Shown: positions 34,460-43,360 of the stretch, piece after piece
How the letters are laid out: each line of letters starts with the position of its first letter
Numbering within the stretch: position 1 is the stretch's first letter
Assembly (NCBI RefSeq): GCF_000282355.1
Contig: NZ_AKJL01000305.1
Span: 1-64,000 of the forward strand
Direction: 5' to 3'
Source: Pseudomonas sp. GM49
Lineage (GTDB): Bacteria > Pseudomonadota > Gammaproteobacteria > Pseudomonadales > Pseudomonadaceae
Length of the DNA: 64,000 bases
Notes under the pieces: generated by a model
Databases searched by the model: none
Seen by the model: the letters and a program-made list of their open reading frames with translations, nothing else
Told to the model about the DNA's origin: nothing
Made by a program: the position numbers and the translations under genes

Positions 34460-35988
34460 CCGGTTTGCCGACACTGCAATCCCTCCCGGGAAACAACAGC
34501 GAAATCAAGTTTGATGCCGATGTCATCGTGGTCGGCGCAGGGCCGGCTGGCATGTCTGCGGCGATTGGGATCACCCGCGCAGGATTCAAGGTCATCGTGC
34601 TCGACATGCAGCCCACGCCAGGCGGGCAGATTTTTCGCTCGCTCGAATCCAATCTCCAAGCACGCCCAGCGACAAACAAGCTTCTGGACGCGCTCGGGCC
34701 CACCTACCTCGCCGGGCAGGCATTGATCGAGCAGTTTCGCTCTACCCCCGGCATCGACTACCGGCCGGAGACCACCGTCTGGGATTTGCGCGCTGATGCC
34801 ACGGTGGGCTGGCTACAAGGTGATGCCGCTGGCTATCTGCGGGCACGTCAGGTGGTCGTTGCGAACGGCGCCATGGAACGACCGGTTCCCTTCCCGGGGT
34901 GGACATTGCCTGGCGTCATGACCGCAGGCGCGGTGCAAACGCTTCTAAAGGCCGGCCGACTGCAGCCTGACGGGCGCGTGGTACTTGTAGGTACTGGCCC
35001 GTTGATCCTGCTCCTGGCTGATCAGTTGCGTCGTCTTGGGATTCGTCCGAGTCTGATTGGGCGGACTGACACGCTCAATGACAAGATCGCAGCCTTAGGA
35101 ACACTGAAGATCGCTGCATTGGCTCCCCTTGCCAAAGGGCTGGGATGGCTCACCAAGCTGAAACTGGCCGGTATCACTATGCGGACGGGCGTTTCGGATT
35201 TGCGGGCTCTTGGACGAGACAAGGTCGAGTCCGTGAGTCTGTCTATTGCAGGCCGTAAAGTCGAACTCGGTTGTGATCTGCTTGTGGTGCACGACGGGAT
35301 CGTGCCGGCGACCGACATTGCGCACTGTGCCGGCCTGGCAATGGATTGGCAGAGCGATGACTCGAGCTGGAAACCCAGGACAGCCGAAGACGGCCGTGCA
35401 GAAATGGCGCCAGGCCCGGGTTTGACCAGCGGCCCGTGCAAGATTCGGGTATCCGGCGATGCGAGACGAATTGGTGGTGCGGATGCTGCGATTGCCCACG
35501 GGCGGTACGTCGCTGCTTGCATCGCGGCTGACTTACACAAGACTGCCTTATCGGGCGGGAAGATAGTGGGGGGCGATGACGTCGTCCGCACTCTCGCGGG
35601 CCGACCTTTTATCGACAGGGCTTTTCCTCGCGGCCTTGCGGCACAAGCACTAGAGGACAATACGATCGTTTGCCGTTGCGAGGAGCTAACGGCGGGAGAC
35701 ATTCGAGCGGCCATCGGCAATGGCGCCAGCGACATGAACCACCTCCGGGGCATCCTGCGTTGTGGGATGGGGCCGTGTCAGGGGCGCAGTTGTGCGGTGA
35801 CAGTGGCTCGCTTACTAGCTGAACCGTCTGACGCAAACACGCCGGCACCGTTCCGTGCGCGGCCTCCGCTGCGTCCCTTGCCGCTCATTGCACTGGCGAA
35901 CCTGGGTGGGCTGGATCCGGAGCTATCGCAGATCGTTTCGTTGGAAGATAAACCGGCAGCCGAAGCCATGGAGCAGCCCCATGAGTAA
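34456..35988 (+). CDS. FAD/NAD-binding large subunit of amine/opine dehydrogenase (module A)
   Basis: A 510-aa flavoprotein of the HcnB/OoxA/D-hydroxyproline dehydrogenase alpha type. The FAD motif GAGPAGMSAA lies near residues 27-36 and a second dinucleotide fold GTGPLILLLAD near 180. The C-terminal BFD-like [2Fe-2S] region has CRCEE near 406 and CGMGPCQGRSC near 435. It belongs to a membrane-associated heterotrimer that oxidises secondary amines such as opines or D-hydroxyproline. The adjacent opine-like transporter favours an opine; hydrogen cyanide synthase is a less fitting alternative. It overlaps both neighbouring subunits. Confidence 0.85.
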   Translation: MTGLPTLQSLPGNNSEIKFDADVIVVGAGPAGMSAAIGITRAGFKVIVLDMQPTPGGQIFRSLESNLQARPATNKLLDALGPTYLAGQALIEQFRSTPGIDYRPETTVWDLRADATVGWLQGDAAGYLRARQVVVANGAMERPVPFPGWTLPGVMTAGAVQTLLKAGRLQPDGRVVLVGTGPLILLLADQLRRLGIRPSLIGRTDTLNDKIAALGTLKIAALAPLAKGLGWLTKLKLAGITMRTGVSDLRALGRDKVESVSLSIAGRKVELGCDLLVVHDGIVPATDIAHCAGLAMDWQSDDSSWKPRTAEDGRAEMAPGPGLTSGPCKIRVSGDARRIGGADAAIAHGRYVAACIAADLHKTALSGGKIVGGDDVVRTLAGRPFIDRAFPRGLAAQALEDNTIVCRCEELTAGDIRAAIGNGASDMNHLRGILRCGMGPCQGRSCAVTVARLLAEPSDANTPAPFRARPPLRPLPLIALANLGGLDPELSQIVSLEDKPAAEAMEQPHE

Positions 35989-37132
35989 GTATGCAGATGA
36001 TGTGCTGATCATCGGTGCTGGCTTGCAGGGGTGTGCGATCGGCATGTTCCTCGCTCGATCCGGTTGGAAAGTAACCATCGTCGACAAAGGTGTGCCGGGA
36101 CGACACGCTTCCGGTGTGAACGCAGGTGGATTGCGATTGCTCATGCGCGATGTGCGCGAGTATCCGTTGTCGATGCGTGCGATGGAGATGTGGCGCAACC
36201 TGGACAGATTTGTTGACCCGTCTGCTGTGCAGTCTTGTGAGGTTCGTCTGGGGTCGTCGCAAATTGCCATTGCCTTGGATGAAGCCGAAATGGCGTGGGT
36301 GCGCGCTCGTCATCAGGAGATGCTGCGCCGTGGCTATACCTGCGAAGAGTTCATCGATCCCCACGAGTTGCGGCGGATGCTTCCTGGTCTCGCTGATTCT
36401 GTTCTGGGCGGACTCATTTCCCGAGGCGACGGACATGCCAATCCGGCTAACGCAGCGTTGGCGTTCCGGCAGGCGGCCGAGGCGGCAGGTGCATTCATCC
36501 ATGAACGATGTGCACTCAACGGCCTGGATCAAAACGCCAATGGGCGCTGGTTAGCTGACACTGATGTCGGTGCGATCGAAGCCAATTGGGTTGTCAACTG
36601 CGCGGGAGCCTGGGGTTCCCAAGTCGCGGCGCAGTTGGGTGATGAACTGCCGATCAAGGTGCTGGCGTTGAGCATGATGGTAACCAGCAGAGTCAAGCCG
36701 TTTATCGAGCCAGTTGTGATCGGTATCGACAGGCCGTTGTCGTTCAAGCAGAGCGCTGTGGGTTCACTGGTGATCGGCGGTGGCATCTCCGGCAAGCCGT
36801 GTCTGGATGAGGGGACCTCGTTCACCATCATGGATCGGATGGCGTCCAGTGCTGCTGCGACGCTGGAGGCGTTTCCCATCCTGGCCGGCGTGCCGGTACT
36901 GCGTACCTGGACTGGTCTCGAAGGGGCGACGCCGGATGGCGTGCCTTACATCGGGCCCAGCGCAAAACATAAAGGTCTGTGGCATGTGTTCGGCTTCTGC
37001 GGTCACGGCTTCCAACTCGCGCCGGCAGTTGGGGAAGCAGTAGCCCATTCCATGGTGAACGATTCAATTCACCCATTAATCGAGCCATTCAATACAACAA
37101 GATTTTCCCGTATCCATTCAGCCCAACTATAA
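35981..37132 (+). CDS. DAO-type FAD subunit of amine/opine dehydrogenase (module A)
   Basis: A 383-aa D-amino-acid-oxidase-fold flavoprotein (HcnC/OoxB-like). FAD motif GAGLQGCAIGMFLARSG is at about residues 12-28, GVNAGGLR near 48, and the C-terminal GLEGATPDGVPYIGP and GFCGHGFQLAP segments are typical. It is the substrate-oxidising subunit. Its ATG at 35981 overlaps the end of the large subunit gene by 8 nt; the frame is open upstream only because of that overlap. Together with 34064 and 34456 it makes the complete three-subunit enzyme. Confidence 0.85.
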   Translation: MSKYADDVLIIGAGLQGCAIGMFLARSGWKVTIVDKGVPGRHASGVNAGGLRLLMRDVREYPLSMRAMEMWRNLDRFVDPSAVQSCEVRLGSSQIAIALDEAEMAWVRARHQEMLRRGYTCEEFIDPHELRRMLPGLADSVLGGLISRGDGHANPANAALAFRQAAEAAGAFIHERCALNGLDQNANGRWLADTDVGAIEANWVVNCAGAWGSQVAAQLGDELPIKVLALSMMVTSRVKPFIEPVVIGIDRPLSFKQSAVGSLVIGGGISGKPCLDEGTSFTIMDRMASSAAATLEAFPILAGVPVLRTWTGLEGATPDGVPYIGPSAKHKGLWHVFGFCGHGFQLAPAVGEAVAHSMVNDSIHPLIEPFNTTRFSRIHSAQL

Positions 37133-37143
37133 GGTTAAAAACA

Positions 37144-37857
37144 ATGACGCTGGGTATCTACGAACTCGTCGGCTTTGGCCCTCAGGGATGGGGCATGCCC
37201 TTGATACATGCCGCCGGTATTACCGTCGCCGCTGCAATCAGTGGCTTTCTACTTGGAAGCGTTCTCGGAGTGGGCGGCGCTGCACTGAAGTTGTCTCGTC
37301 AATCCATGCTGCGAGCCGCAGGCATGTTCTATACCACGGTGTTCCGTGGTATCCCCGAGATTCTAATCATCTATCTGTTTTACTTTGGTGGAAGCGTCGC
37401 ATTCACCAAAATCATGAACCTGAGTGGATTCCCAGGGTTCTTCTCGCTCCCAGCATTTTTCATCGGTGTACTGGCGATTGGTATTGTTTCCGGGGCGTAT
37501 CAGACCGAAGCCTACCGCGCGGGTTTTCTGCGGCTGGATCGCGGACAGATCGAAGCCGGGCTGTCATGCGGTATGTCCGATTTTCTTCTGCTCCGGCGCA
37601 TCATTGCGCCGCAGACGTTGCGTTTCGCCTTGCCCGCCTTGGGCAACATCTGGCAATCGGTATTGAAGGAAACCGCATTGCTGTCTGTCATTGGTCTGAC
37701 CGAACTCCTTCGTCAATCCATCACGGCAGCCGGATCGACACGAGAGCCGTTGTTGTTCTACGGCGTGGCAGCGGCGGTGTTTTTCATTATCGGTCGTTTA
37801 ACTGGATCTCTGTTGAGCCGCACGGAAAAGCGCCTTGCCGGACCGTGGAGTCGTTGA
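37144..37857 (+). CDS. Polar amino acid/opine ABC transporter permease 1
   Basis: A 237-aa inner-membrane permease of the HisQ/OccQ type. Five hydrophobic segments are visible. The EAA loop reads QIEAGLSCGMSDFLLLRRIIAPQ near residue 140, the contact site for the ATPase. AAGG lies about 9 nt upstream of the ATG. The gene starts 11 bp after the dehydrogenase subunit and touches the next permease gene (TGATG). Confidence 0.88.
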   Translation: MTLGIYELVGFGPQGWGMPLIHAAGITVAAAISGFLLGSVLGVGGAALKLSRQSMLRAAGMFYTTVFRGIPEILIIYLFYFGGSVAFTKIMNLSGFPGFFSLPAFFIGVLAIGIVSGAYQTEAYRAGFLRLDRGQIEAGLSCGMSDFLLLRRIIAPQTLRFALPALGNIWQSVLKETALLSVIGLTELLRQSITAAGSTREPLLFYGVAAAVFFIIGRLTGSLLSRTEKRLAGPWSR

Positions 37858-38552
37858 TGATGGATTGGGATTTTTTGACTGATGTCTTCCTGCAATTGCT
37901 GGGAGGCATACCGCTCACTCTCCAACTTGCGCTGACGGCACTTGTTGCGGGTTTTATTCTCGCTGTCGTGATTGCGTCCGCTGCCAGCAGCCGTTATCGG
38001 TTGCTTCGCTGGATAGCCAACGCGCACGTCGAGATTTTTCGCGGAACACCGCTTCTCGTGCAGGTATTCCTAATCTACTACGGGCTGGGGCAGATTCCGG
38101 GATTGCGAGAATCGTTTCTCTGGCCATATCTGCGCGAGCCCTATTGGTGCGCGATCCTTGCACTCGCCTTGAATACTTCGGCGTACACGGCGGAAATCAT
38201 CAGAGGTGCGATCCAGGCCGTACCGGCCAGTGAAATCGAAGCTGGCCGAGCTTGCGGGATGTCCGGCTTGTTGCTGCGCCGGAGGGTGACGTGGCCCATC
38301 GCGATTCGTCAGGGCCTGCCAGTGTATGGCAGTGAAGTCATCCTCATGCTGAAGGCCACGTCGCTGGCGAGCATCATCACGCTGACCGAGGTGACAGGGA
38401 TCGCCTACAAACTGATTTCTTCCACGTACCGGGTCATGGAAGTTTTTGCGGTCACCGGGGCGCTTTATCTGACTTTGACGTTCCTCATCAGTCTGGCGTT
38501 TTCACTCATCGAGCGACGGCTGCAGCGGCATCTCGCTCATCGCCGTAACTAA
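37857..38552 (+). CDS. Polar amino acid/opine ABC transporter permease 2
   Basis: A 231-aa permease of the HisM/OccM type. EAA loop: EIEAGRACGMSGLLLRRRVTWP near residue 123. Its ATG shares a base with the stop of permease 1. In the N-terminal domain GIPLTLQLALTALVAGFILA and FRGTPLLVQVFLIYYGLGQI are the family pattern. Forms a heterodimer with the product of 37144. Confidence 0.88.
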   Translation: MMDWDFLTDVFLQLLGGIPLTLQLALTALVAGFILAVVIASAASSRYRLLRWIANAHVEIFRGTPLLVQVFLIYYGLGQIPGLRESFLWPYLREPYWCAILALALNTSAYTAEIIRGAIQAVPASEIEAGRACGMSGLLLRRRVTWPIAIRQGLPVYGSEVILMLKATSLASIITLTEVTGIAYKLISSTYRVMEVFAVTGALYLTLTFLISLAFSLIERRLQRHLAHRRN

Positions 38553-38582
38553 TCCTGCCAATGCACTGCCAAGGAGTATGTC

Positions 38583-39389
38583 ATGTCTGTTGTCGTCCAT
38601 GAGTTGAACACGCGTGCAACTGCAATTGCGACGCTGGGTCTACGTAAAAGCTACGGTGAAATCGAGGTATTGAAAGGCATCGATTTCACTGCACGTGAGG
38701 GCGAGGTCGTCTCGATCCTCGGTGCCTCGGGGTCAGGAAAGTCCACGTTCCTCCGTTGCCTCAACCTGTTGGAACTTCCGTCAGCCGGCTCGCTGGATAT
38801 CTTTGGCGAGCAAGTCAAGCTGAAGTTGGGAGCGTCCGAGCCTCGCATTGCCGACCGCAAACAGGTGGATCGCTTGCGAACCGAAGTGGCCATGGTCTTC
38901 CAGAACTTCTGCCTTTGGAGCCACATGACAGTTCTGGAAAACCTGATGGAAGCACCTGTACACGTTCAAGGGCGTAATCGCGTGCAAGTCCGCGAAGAGG
39001 CACTGTCTGTGCTCGAGCGCGTAGGACTGACTCATCGCGTCAACGCCTATCCGGCGCAGCTGTCGGGCGGTCAACAACAGCGCGCAGCCATCGCTCGCGC
39101 TCTGGTGATGAAGCCTCGCGTGCTGTTGTTCGACGAACCGACGTCCGCCCTCGATCCCGAACTGGTCGGCGAAGTACTCAAGGTCATGCGCGATCTCGCT
39201 GCCGAAGGCCGAACGATGCTGATTGTGACCCACGAAATGGCCTTCGCTCGTGATGTATCCAGCCGAATTCTGTTCCTTGAGGAAGGCCGGATAGAAGCTC
39301 AGGGTGCACCACAAAAACTGTTTGCGGGCGGCGTCAGCGACAGGTTTGATCAGTTTGTCCGTCGGTTCAACGAGAGCGCTTCCAACTAG
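38583..39389 (+). CDS. Polar amino acid/opine ABC transporter ATPase
   Basis: A 268-aa HisP/OccP-type ATPase. Walker A GASGSGKST is near residue 48, Q-loop VFQNFCLW near 103, signature LSGGQQQRAAIARAL near 160, Walker B VLLFDEPTSALDPE near 182, and the switch His in VTHEM. It powers the permease pair upstream. The gene begins 30 bp after permease 2, so it is in the same transcript. Confidence 0.93.
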   Translation: MSVVVHELNTRATAIATLGLRKSYGEIEVLKGIDFTAREGEVVSILGASGSGKSTFLRCLNLLELPSAGSLDIFGEQVKLKLGASEPRIADRKQVDRLRTEVAMVFQNFCLWSHMTVLENLMEAPVHVQGRNRVQVREEALSVLERVGLTHRVNAYPAQLSGGQQQRAAIARALVMKPRVLLFDEPTSALDPELVGEVLKVMRDLAAEGRTMLIVTHEMAFARDVSSRILFLEEGRIEAQGAPQKLFAGGVSDRFDQFVRRFNESASN

Positions 39390-39465
39390 CAGTCAGACAG
39401 CCCGCTGGCTGGCTGGTGCTCACTTTTGATTGGCCAGCACGGCATCAAGTATCAGTGAGGTAATG

Positions 39466-39825
39466 ATGTACACCATCACCCGTATTGAAAGTAATCCGAA
39501 ACTGAGTCGTGCCGTAGTTCATAACGGGGTGGCTTGGTTCAGTGGCATCGTCGCCACCGATTGGAGTGAGGATATCGCAGGGCAAACCCGGCAAGTGTTG
39601 GCTCGCCTGGATGAGTTGCTCGAGGGCATAGGGAGCAACCGTTCCAGGATACTGAGCGCCCAGATATGGATGAAAGACATGGTGGCGGATTTTGATCGCA
39701 TGAACGAGGTCTGGAGTCAGTGGTTCACGCCCGGTGAAACCCCAGCTCGAGCGACATCTCAAGTGACATTTGATGAGGCAGACATTCGTCTGGAGCTTAT
39801 CGTCGTCGCAGCCGTGAAGGCCTGA
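39466..39825 (+). CDS. RidA-family imine/enamine deaminase (module A)
   Basis: A 119-aa RidA (YjgF/UK114) protein with catalytic Arg95 in PARATSQV and the usual N-terminal strands (AVVHNGVAWFSG). GTGAGG lies 5 nt before the ATG at 39466; the twin ATG at 39463 is too close. RidA proteins hydrolyse reactive imines released by amino acid or amine oxidation. Its place at the end of an amine dehydrogenase operon fits that role. A second RidA ends the equivalent operon in module B. Confidence 0.88.
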   Translation: MYTITRIESNPKLSRAVVHNGVAWFSGIVATDWSEDIAGQTRQVLARLDELLEGIGSNRSRILSAQIWMKDMVADFDRMNEVWSQWFTPGETPARATSQVTFDEADIRLELIVVAAVKA

Positions 39826-39876
39826 GTTAATCGCGTATGTGTACTTTTCTCGAGCGTTCTCTATCAGAGTCAACTC

Positions 39877-40173
39877 ATGTATGACTGTCAGGAACTACAG
39901 TTCATCAACGGTTCACCGTCCCGCATTCTGCTAGTTATCGAGCCGCGATCCAGCGAGTTTTGGATCGAGAGCGGCGCCACCGTGCGAGTGTTGGTCAGAG
40001 GTACGTCAACAACACCGAGGCTAGATGTTGAATACCTCAGTGGTGGGCTGGTCATGTATGCCAGCGGCAGCGGTCAGGTAGAGGTTTACCAAAATGGCCG
40101 TCGCTTGGCCCAATACAAGCGTACCCGGAATATGGCAAAGAAATTGGTCTGTAAGGTTGCAGCATCAAATTGA
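39877..40173 (+). CDS. Hypothetical 98-aa protein
   Basis: A small, mostly beta-type sequence (RILLVIEPRSSEFWIESGATVRVLVRG, GGLVMYASGSGQVEVYQNG). It has no signal peptide and no family I recognise; the fold might be a short cupin-like or jelly-roll domain. It follows RidA by 51 bp and may be the last gene of the module A operon. The 23-bp repeat array begins just after its stop codon. Confidence 0.55.
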   Translation: MYDCQELQFINGSPSRILLVIEPRSSEFWIESGATVRVLVRGTSTTPRLDVEYLSGGLVMYASGSGQVEVYQNGRRLAQYKRTRNMAKKLVCKVAASN

Positions 40174-40887
40174 ACTGAGGAATTGCACGCCATTTGACCA
40201 CCCGTTTGCATTCCCATTGACCACGGATTTGCATTGCAGCTGACCAGCCGTTTGCGTTCGACCTGACCAGGCAGAATGTCGATTTTTTGCTGTTCCCTGA
40301 ACTGTCCCTCACCGGCTAACTGCTGCCAGACATCCTATTCTGGAAGCGCGCCTTTGGCGTGAACTGCCAGCGAGATGAATGGCACACTCGAAAACAACCA
40401 CGGATCACTAGAGCCATGGGCGTAGCCACCTAGGGGCTACCCTTGCTTCTCAACTCCCCGTTCTAAAGTACCAATTCCGAGCTTCGTGCCAATGCCACCT
40501 ACCCCTTCCGCATCCCCTTTGCTTGGTGGCTAACGCGGTGGGGGGGCGACGGGAAAGGTTAGGCGTTGCGCAAGGAGCGCTGCGCGGGCAGTAAAGATTA
40601 GCCATCGCGTGATGCCCTACTGATTCAGGCTGTTCATTCATATCGCTTATACCCCTATAAATTACAGGTTATAGCTCTCTCGGGGCTTAACCCGTATGGT
40701 CAATGCACTGCGAATAACAATATCAAATGGGCTATTACAAATCTTAAAAAAATAAATACTAATGCCTTTTAATGCGACGCCATACCAAATAAGGCGCTCC
40801 GCTTCGACTAGACATAATCAATTTAGGATTATGTCCACGCTCACATACTGCCCCCAAAATAGATAAATATAATTGCGAGGTAACTCT
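40174..40887. other. Gap between modules A and B
   Basis: The left part is the repeat array at 40180-40270. The remainder has no convincing gene. The last 200 bp are AT-rich and must hold the promoter of the next porin. Confidence 0.5.
40180..40270 (+). repeat. 23-bp-period direct repeat array, copy B
   Basis: Four units ending in TGACCA lie at exact 23-bp steps (ends at 40200, 40223, 40246 and 40269). The core is TTTGCATT and the leading bases vary (CCCG, CGGA, GCCG). It is the longest and clearest of the three arrays; copies are at 19331 and 61413. Confidence 0.8.
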
Positions 40888-42168
40888 GTGAAGAATATAC
40901 GTCTTGTGACGGCGATTTCTGCATGTGCGTCCAACCTGATTTTTTGCTTGTCCCCTCAGGCAAAGGCTGACTTCTTAGAAGACAGCAAGTTGACGTTTAA
41001 AACTCAGAACTATTACTATCGAAACGACTTTCGCGATGGCACTGGCCAAAACCAAAAGGCAGAGTGGGCTCAAGGATTTACGGCTAACTTCAGCTCAGGA
41101 TTCACGTCAGGCAACATAGGTTTTGGACTGGATGCTGTAGCTATGCTTGGATTGAAACTGGACTCAGGACCAGGTCGCACGGGTAGTGGGCTCTTGCCAC
41201 AACATGACGCAGATGATCCAACGAAGCCAAACACGAAAGATCCCGCTGATGAGTACTCTAAGCTCAATCTAACCGCCAAGGTCCGTATTTTTGATAATAC
41301 CCTTCTCAGGCTGGGTGCGATTGACGAATCGGGCCCGCTTGTCCAACCAAACACCAGTAGGCTGTTCCTACAGACCTTCGAGGGTGGTTGGCTCAGTCAT
41401 AAATTTTCTGATGAAATACAGTTGGGCGGCGGGCAATTTCAGAGAGTGCGTGAGCGCGATTCTACTGACTATCAGCCGCTTCGAATTGCAGGTCAAAATG
41501 GCCAGTACGCGGTAACGGATGAAGGGAAAATGAACCTCGCCACGCTGACTTACAAGCCTTCGAAGCAGTTGAGTCTCGCGTACAGCGGTGGGCAGCTTGA
41601 GGATGTCTACAAACAGCATTTTCTAGGTGCGATCATCAACGTTCCCGTAGGGCCTGGCGCCATTTTGGGTGATATTCGTACATTTCGCTCTACTACCGAT
41701 GGCGCTGCCCATGCTGGCGACGTAGACAATAAGGCTTTCAGTGGTCAAATTGGATACCAGCAGAATGGTTCTACATTCCGTGTTGGATATCAAAAAATGC
41801 TGGGGTCGACTGCGTTTACTTATCTAGATGGCACGTCGACTTATCTTTTTTCAGAGTCGCTGATCGCGAACTTCACCAAGCAGAGCGAGCGCGCTTGGAT
41901 GCTTCGTTTTGACCAGGACTTTGCCCCGCTGGGTGTTCCTGGATTGGTGGGTTCGGTTAAACACATCAGGGCCGATAACGCCGAAGTTCATAACTTCGCG
42001 GACGAAGGCAAAGAGTGGGAGACAGACATGGATTTGGGCTATACCATCCAAAGCGGGCCGTTAAAAGAGCTATCAATGCAATGGCGCCATGCTGTGTATC
42101 ATAGCAACTATGCGCGAAACCAGGAGCAAGACCGGCTTATTTTCAGCTATCCCATCAAGATTCTCTAA
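40888..42168 (+). CDS. OprD-family porin (module B)
   Basis: A 426-aa outer-membrane porin. The signal peptide ends PQAKA|DFLEDSKLTFKTQNYYYRND, the OprD mature-start pattern, and the protein contains FGLDAVAMLGLKLDSG and LAYSGGQLEDVYKQHFLG. GAGG lies 7 nt before a GTG at 40888. It is a paralogue of the porin at 29603 but not a recent copy. A strong hairpin terminator follows. It would admit the substrate of module B through the outer membrane. Confidence 0.9.
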   Translation: MKNIRLVTAISACASNLIFCLSPQAKADFLEDSKLTFKTQNYYYRNDFRDGTGQNQKAEWAQGFTANFSSGFTSGNIGFGLDAVAMLGLKLDSGPGRTGSGLLPQHDADDPTKPNTKDPADEYSKLNLTAKVRIFDNTLLRLGAIDESGPLVQPNTSRLFLQTFEGGWLSHKFSDEIQLGGGQFQRVRERDSTDYQPLRIAGQNGQYAVTDEGKMNLATLTYKPSKQLSLAYSGGQLEDVYKQHFLGAIINVPVGPGAILGDIRTFRSTTDGAAHAGDVDNKAFSGQIGYQQNGSTFRVGYQKMLGSTAFTYLDGTSTYLFSESLIANFTKQSERAWMLRFDQDFAPLGVPGLVGSVKHIRADNAEVHNFADEGKEWETDMDLGYTIQSGPLKELSMQWRHAVYHSNYARNQEQDRLIFSYPIKIL

Positions 42169-42215
42169 TGGCTATCGGATAGCGCTTAGGGATTTTAGAA
42201 AGAGTATTAGTAACT

Positions 42216-42240
42216 GGCCCAACCATATGTTGGGCCTTTT
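42216..42240 (+). terminator. Terminator after module B porin
   Basis: GGCCCAAC-CATAT-GTTGGGCC followed by TTTT, an 8-bp perfect stem. Confidence 0.88.
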
Positions 42241-42265
42241 AGTTGGTGAAGAAAGCACTTCCACG

Positions 42266-43165
42266 CTAGCGAGAGAGTATTTCTCCGATCAGCTGTCGAA
42301 CCCATGCATGTGCCTGATCTTTCTGGTAGCGCTCATGCCAGTACACCGAGACATTGAACAGGGGAAGCGCGAGTGGTACTTCTAATAGGGTCGTACCACT
42401 TATTTTTTTGAAACCATCCGCGACGCTGAATGGCAAGGTAGCTATGAGATTTGAAGATCCGACTACGAATGGACAAGCCAAGTAGCTCGCCAGCGTGGCA
42501 CCGATCTGGCGGGTACGATCCATGGCGGCCAGCGTATCGTCGATTTGCTGGCCGAAATTTCTGGTGTGTGCAGCCAGATCAGCGTGAGGATACGCAAGGA
42601 AGGTGTCCAGCCCCCAGCGCTGTTTCAGGCAGGGATGCCCCGTGCGAACAATGCACACTGAACGCTCTTCAAACAAAAATCTCGCCCGCAAGGAAGGTGC
42701 TGGTTGAGGGAAATGCCCTAAAACCAGCTCAACATGATTGGTCTCAACCATGTTCAATCCATGAAAAAGTTTGGCTGGGACAACCCTAACCACTAGCCCT
42801 GGGGCATGCTCGCTCAGGGCGGAGACAATTTTCGGCATTACCGCGTACTGCAAGTAATCCGACGCATAGATCGAAATTACCCTTCGCGTAGTAGAGGGGT
42901 CAAACTCGCTTTTGGGTTGGGATTCAAGACGCCACCGATCCAGCAACGGGCGAAACGCCAGATTCAGCTCACGAGCTTTCGCAGTAGGTCCCCATGCCCC
43001 TGCTTCTCGGATGAACAAGGGGTCATTGAATATCCGTCGCAACCGACTTAGTGCCGCACTCATCGCCGGCTGACTAATACCCATTTGTTCCGCTGCTCGG
43101 GACACGCTACGAGTCGCCATCAGCGCGTCGAAGTGGACAAGTAGATTCAGGTCAGCGTTTTTCAT
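42266..43165 (-). CDS. LysR-family regulator, NodD/LeuO-like (module B)
   Basis: A 299-aa LysR regulator. The N-terminus (DLNLLVHFDALMATRSVSRAAEQMGISQPAMSAALSRLRRIFNDPLF) is the NodD/LinR/SyrM branch pattern, whose members often sense plant or aromatic compounds. It is divergent from hyuA with 195 bp between, which contains an AT-rich ATTTATATAAAC stretch, so it probably controls the hyuAB genes. Confidence 0.87.
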   Translation of the reverse strand: MKNADLNLLVHFDALMATRSVSRAAEQMGISQPAMSAALSRLRRIFNDPLFIREAGAWGPTAKARELNLAFRPLLDRWRLESQPKSEFDPSTTRRVISIYASDYLQYAVMPKIVSALSEHAPGLVVRVVPAKLFHGLNMVETNHVELVLGHFPQPAPSLRARFLFEERSVCIVRTGHPCLKQRWGLDTFLAYPHADLAAHTRNFGQQIDDTLAAMDRTRQIGATLASYLACPFVVGSSNLIATLPFSVADGFKKISGTTLLEVPLALPLFNVSVYWHERYQKDQAHAWVRQLIGEILSR

Positions 43166-43360
43166 CTCGTCACGTTCATATGGTTAGCCACCCATCGCGG
43201 GGTTCGATCCGTTGCCTACGCTGGCTCATCATCGCCTGTATCTACACACTTTTCGAGCCAAATAAGTATTTGCAGTGTTTATATTTATATAAACATTGGT
43301 ATATGGAGTGACCTAGCCACAGCTCGTACGATCAATCCCATCCAACCCACGGAGCTGGTC

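Noticed and set aside
34064-35988. hcnABC (hydrogen cyanide synthase)
   Set aside because: The subunits share the fold and Fe-S motifs with HcnA and HcnB, but HcnABC stands alone in its own operon, while these are embedded with amino acid/opine transport genes.
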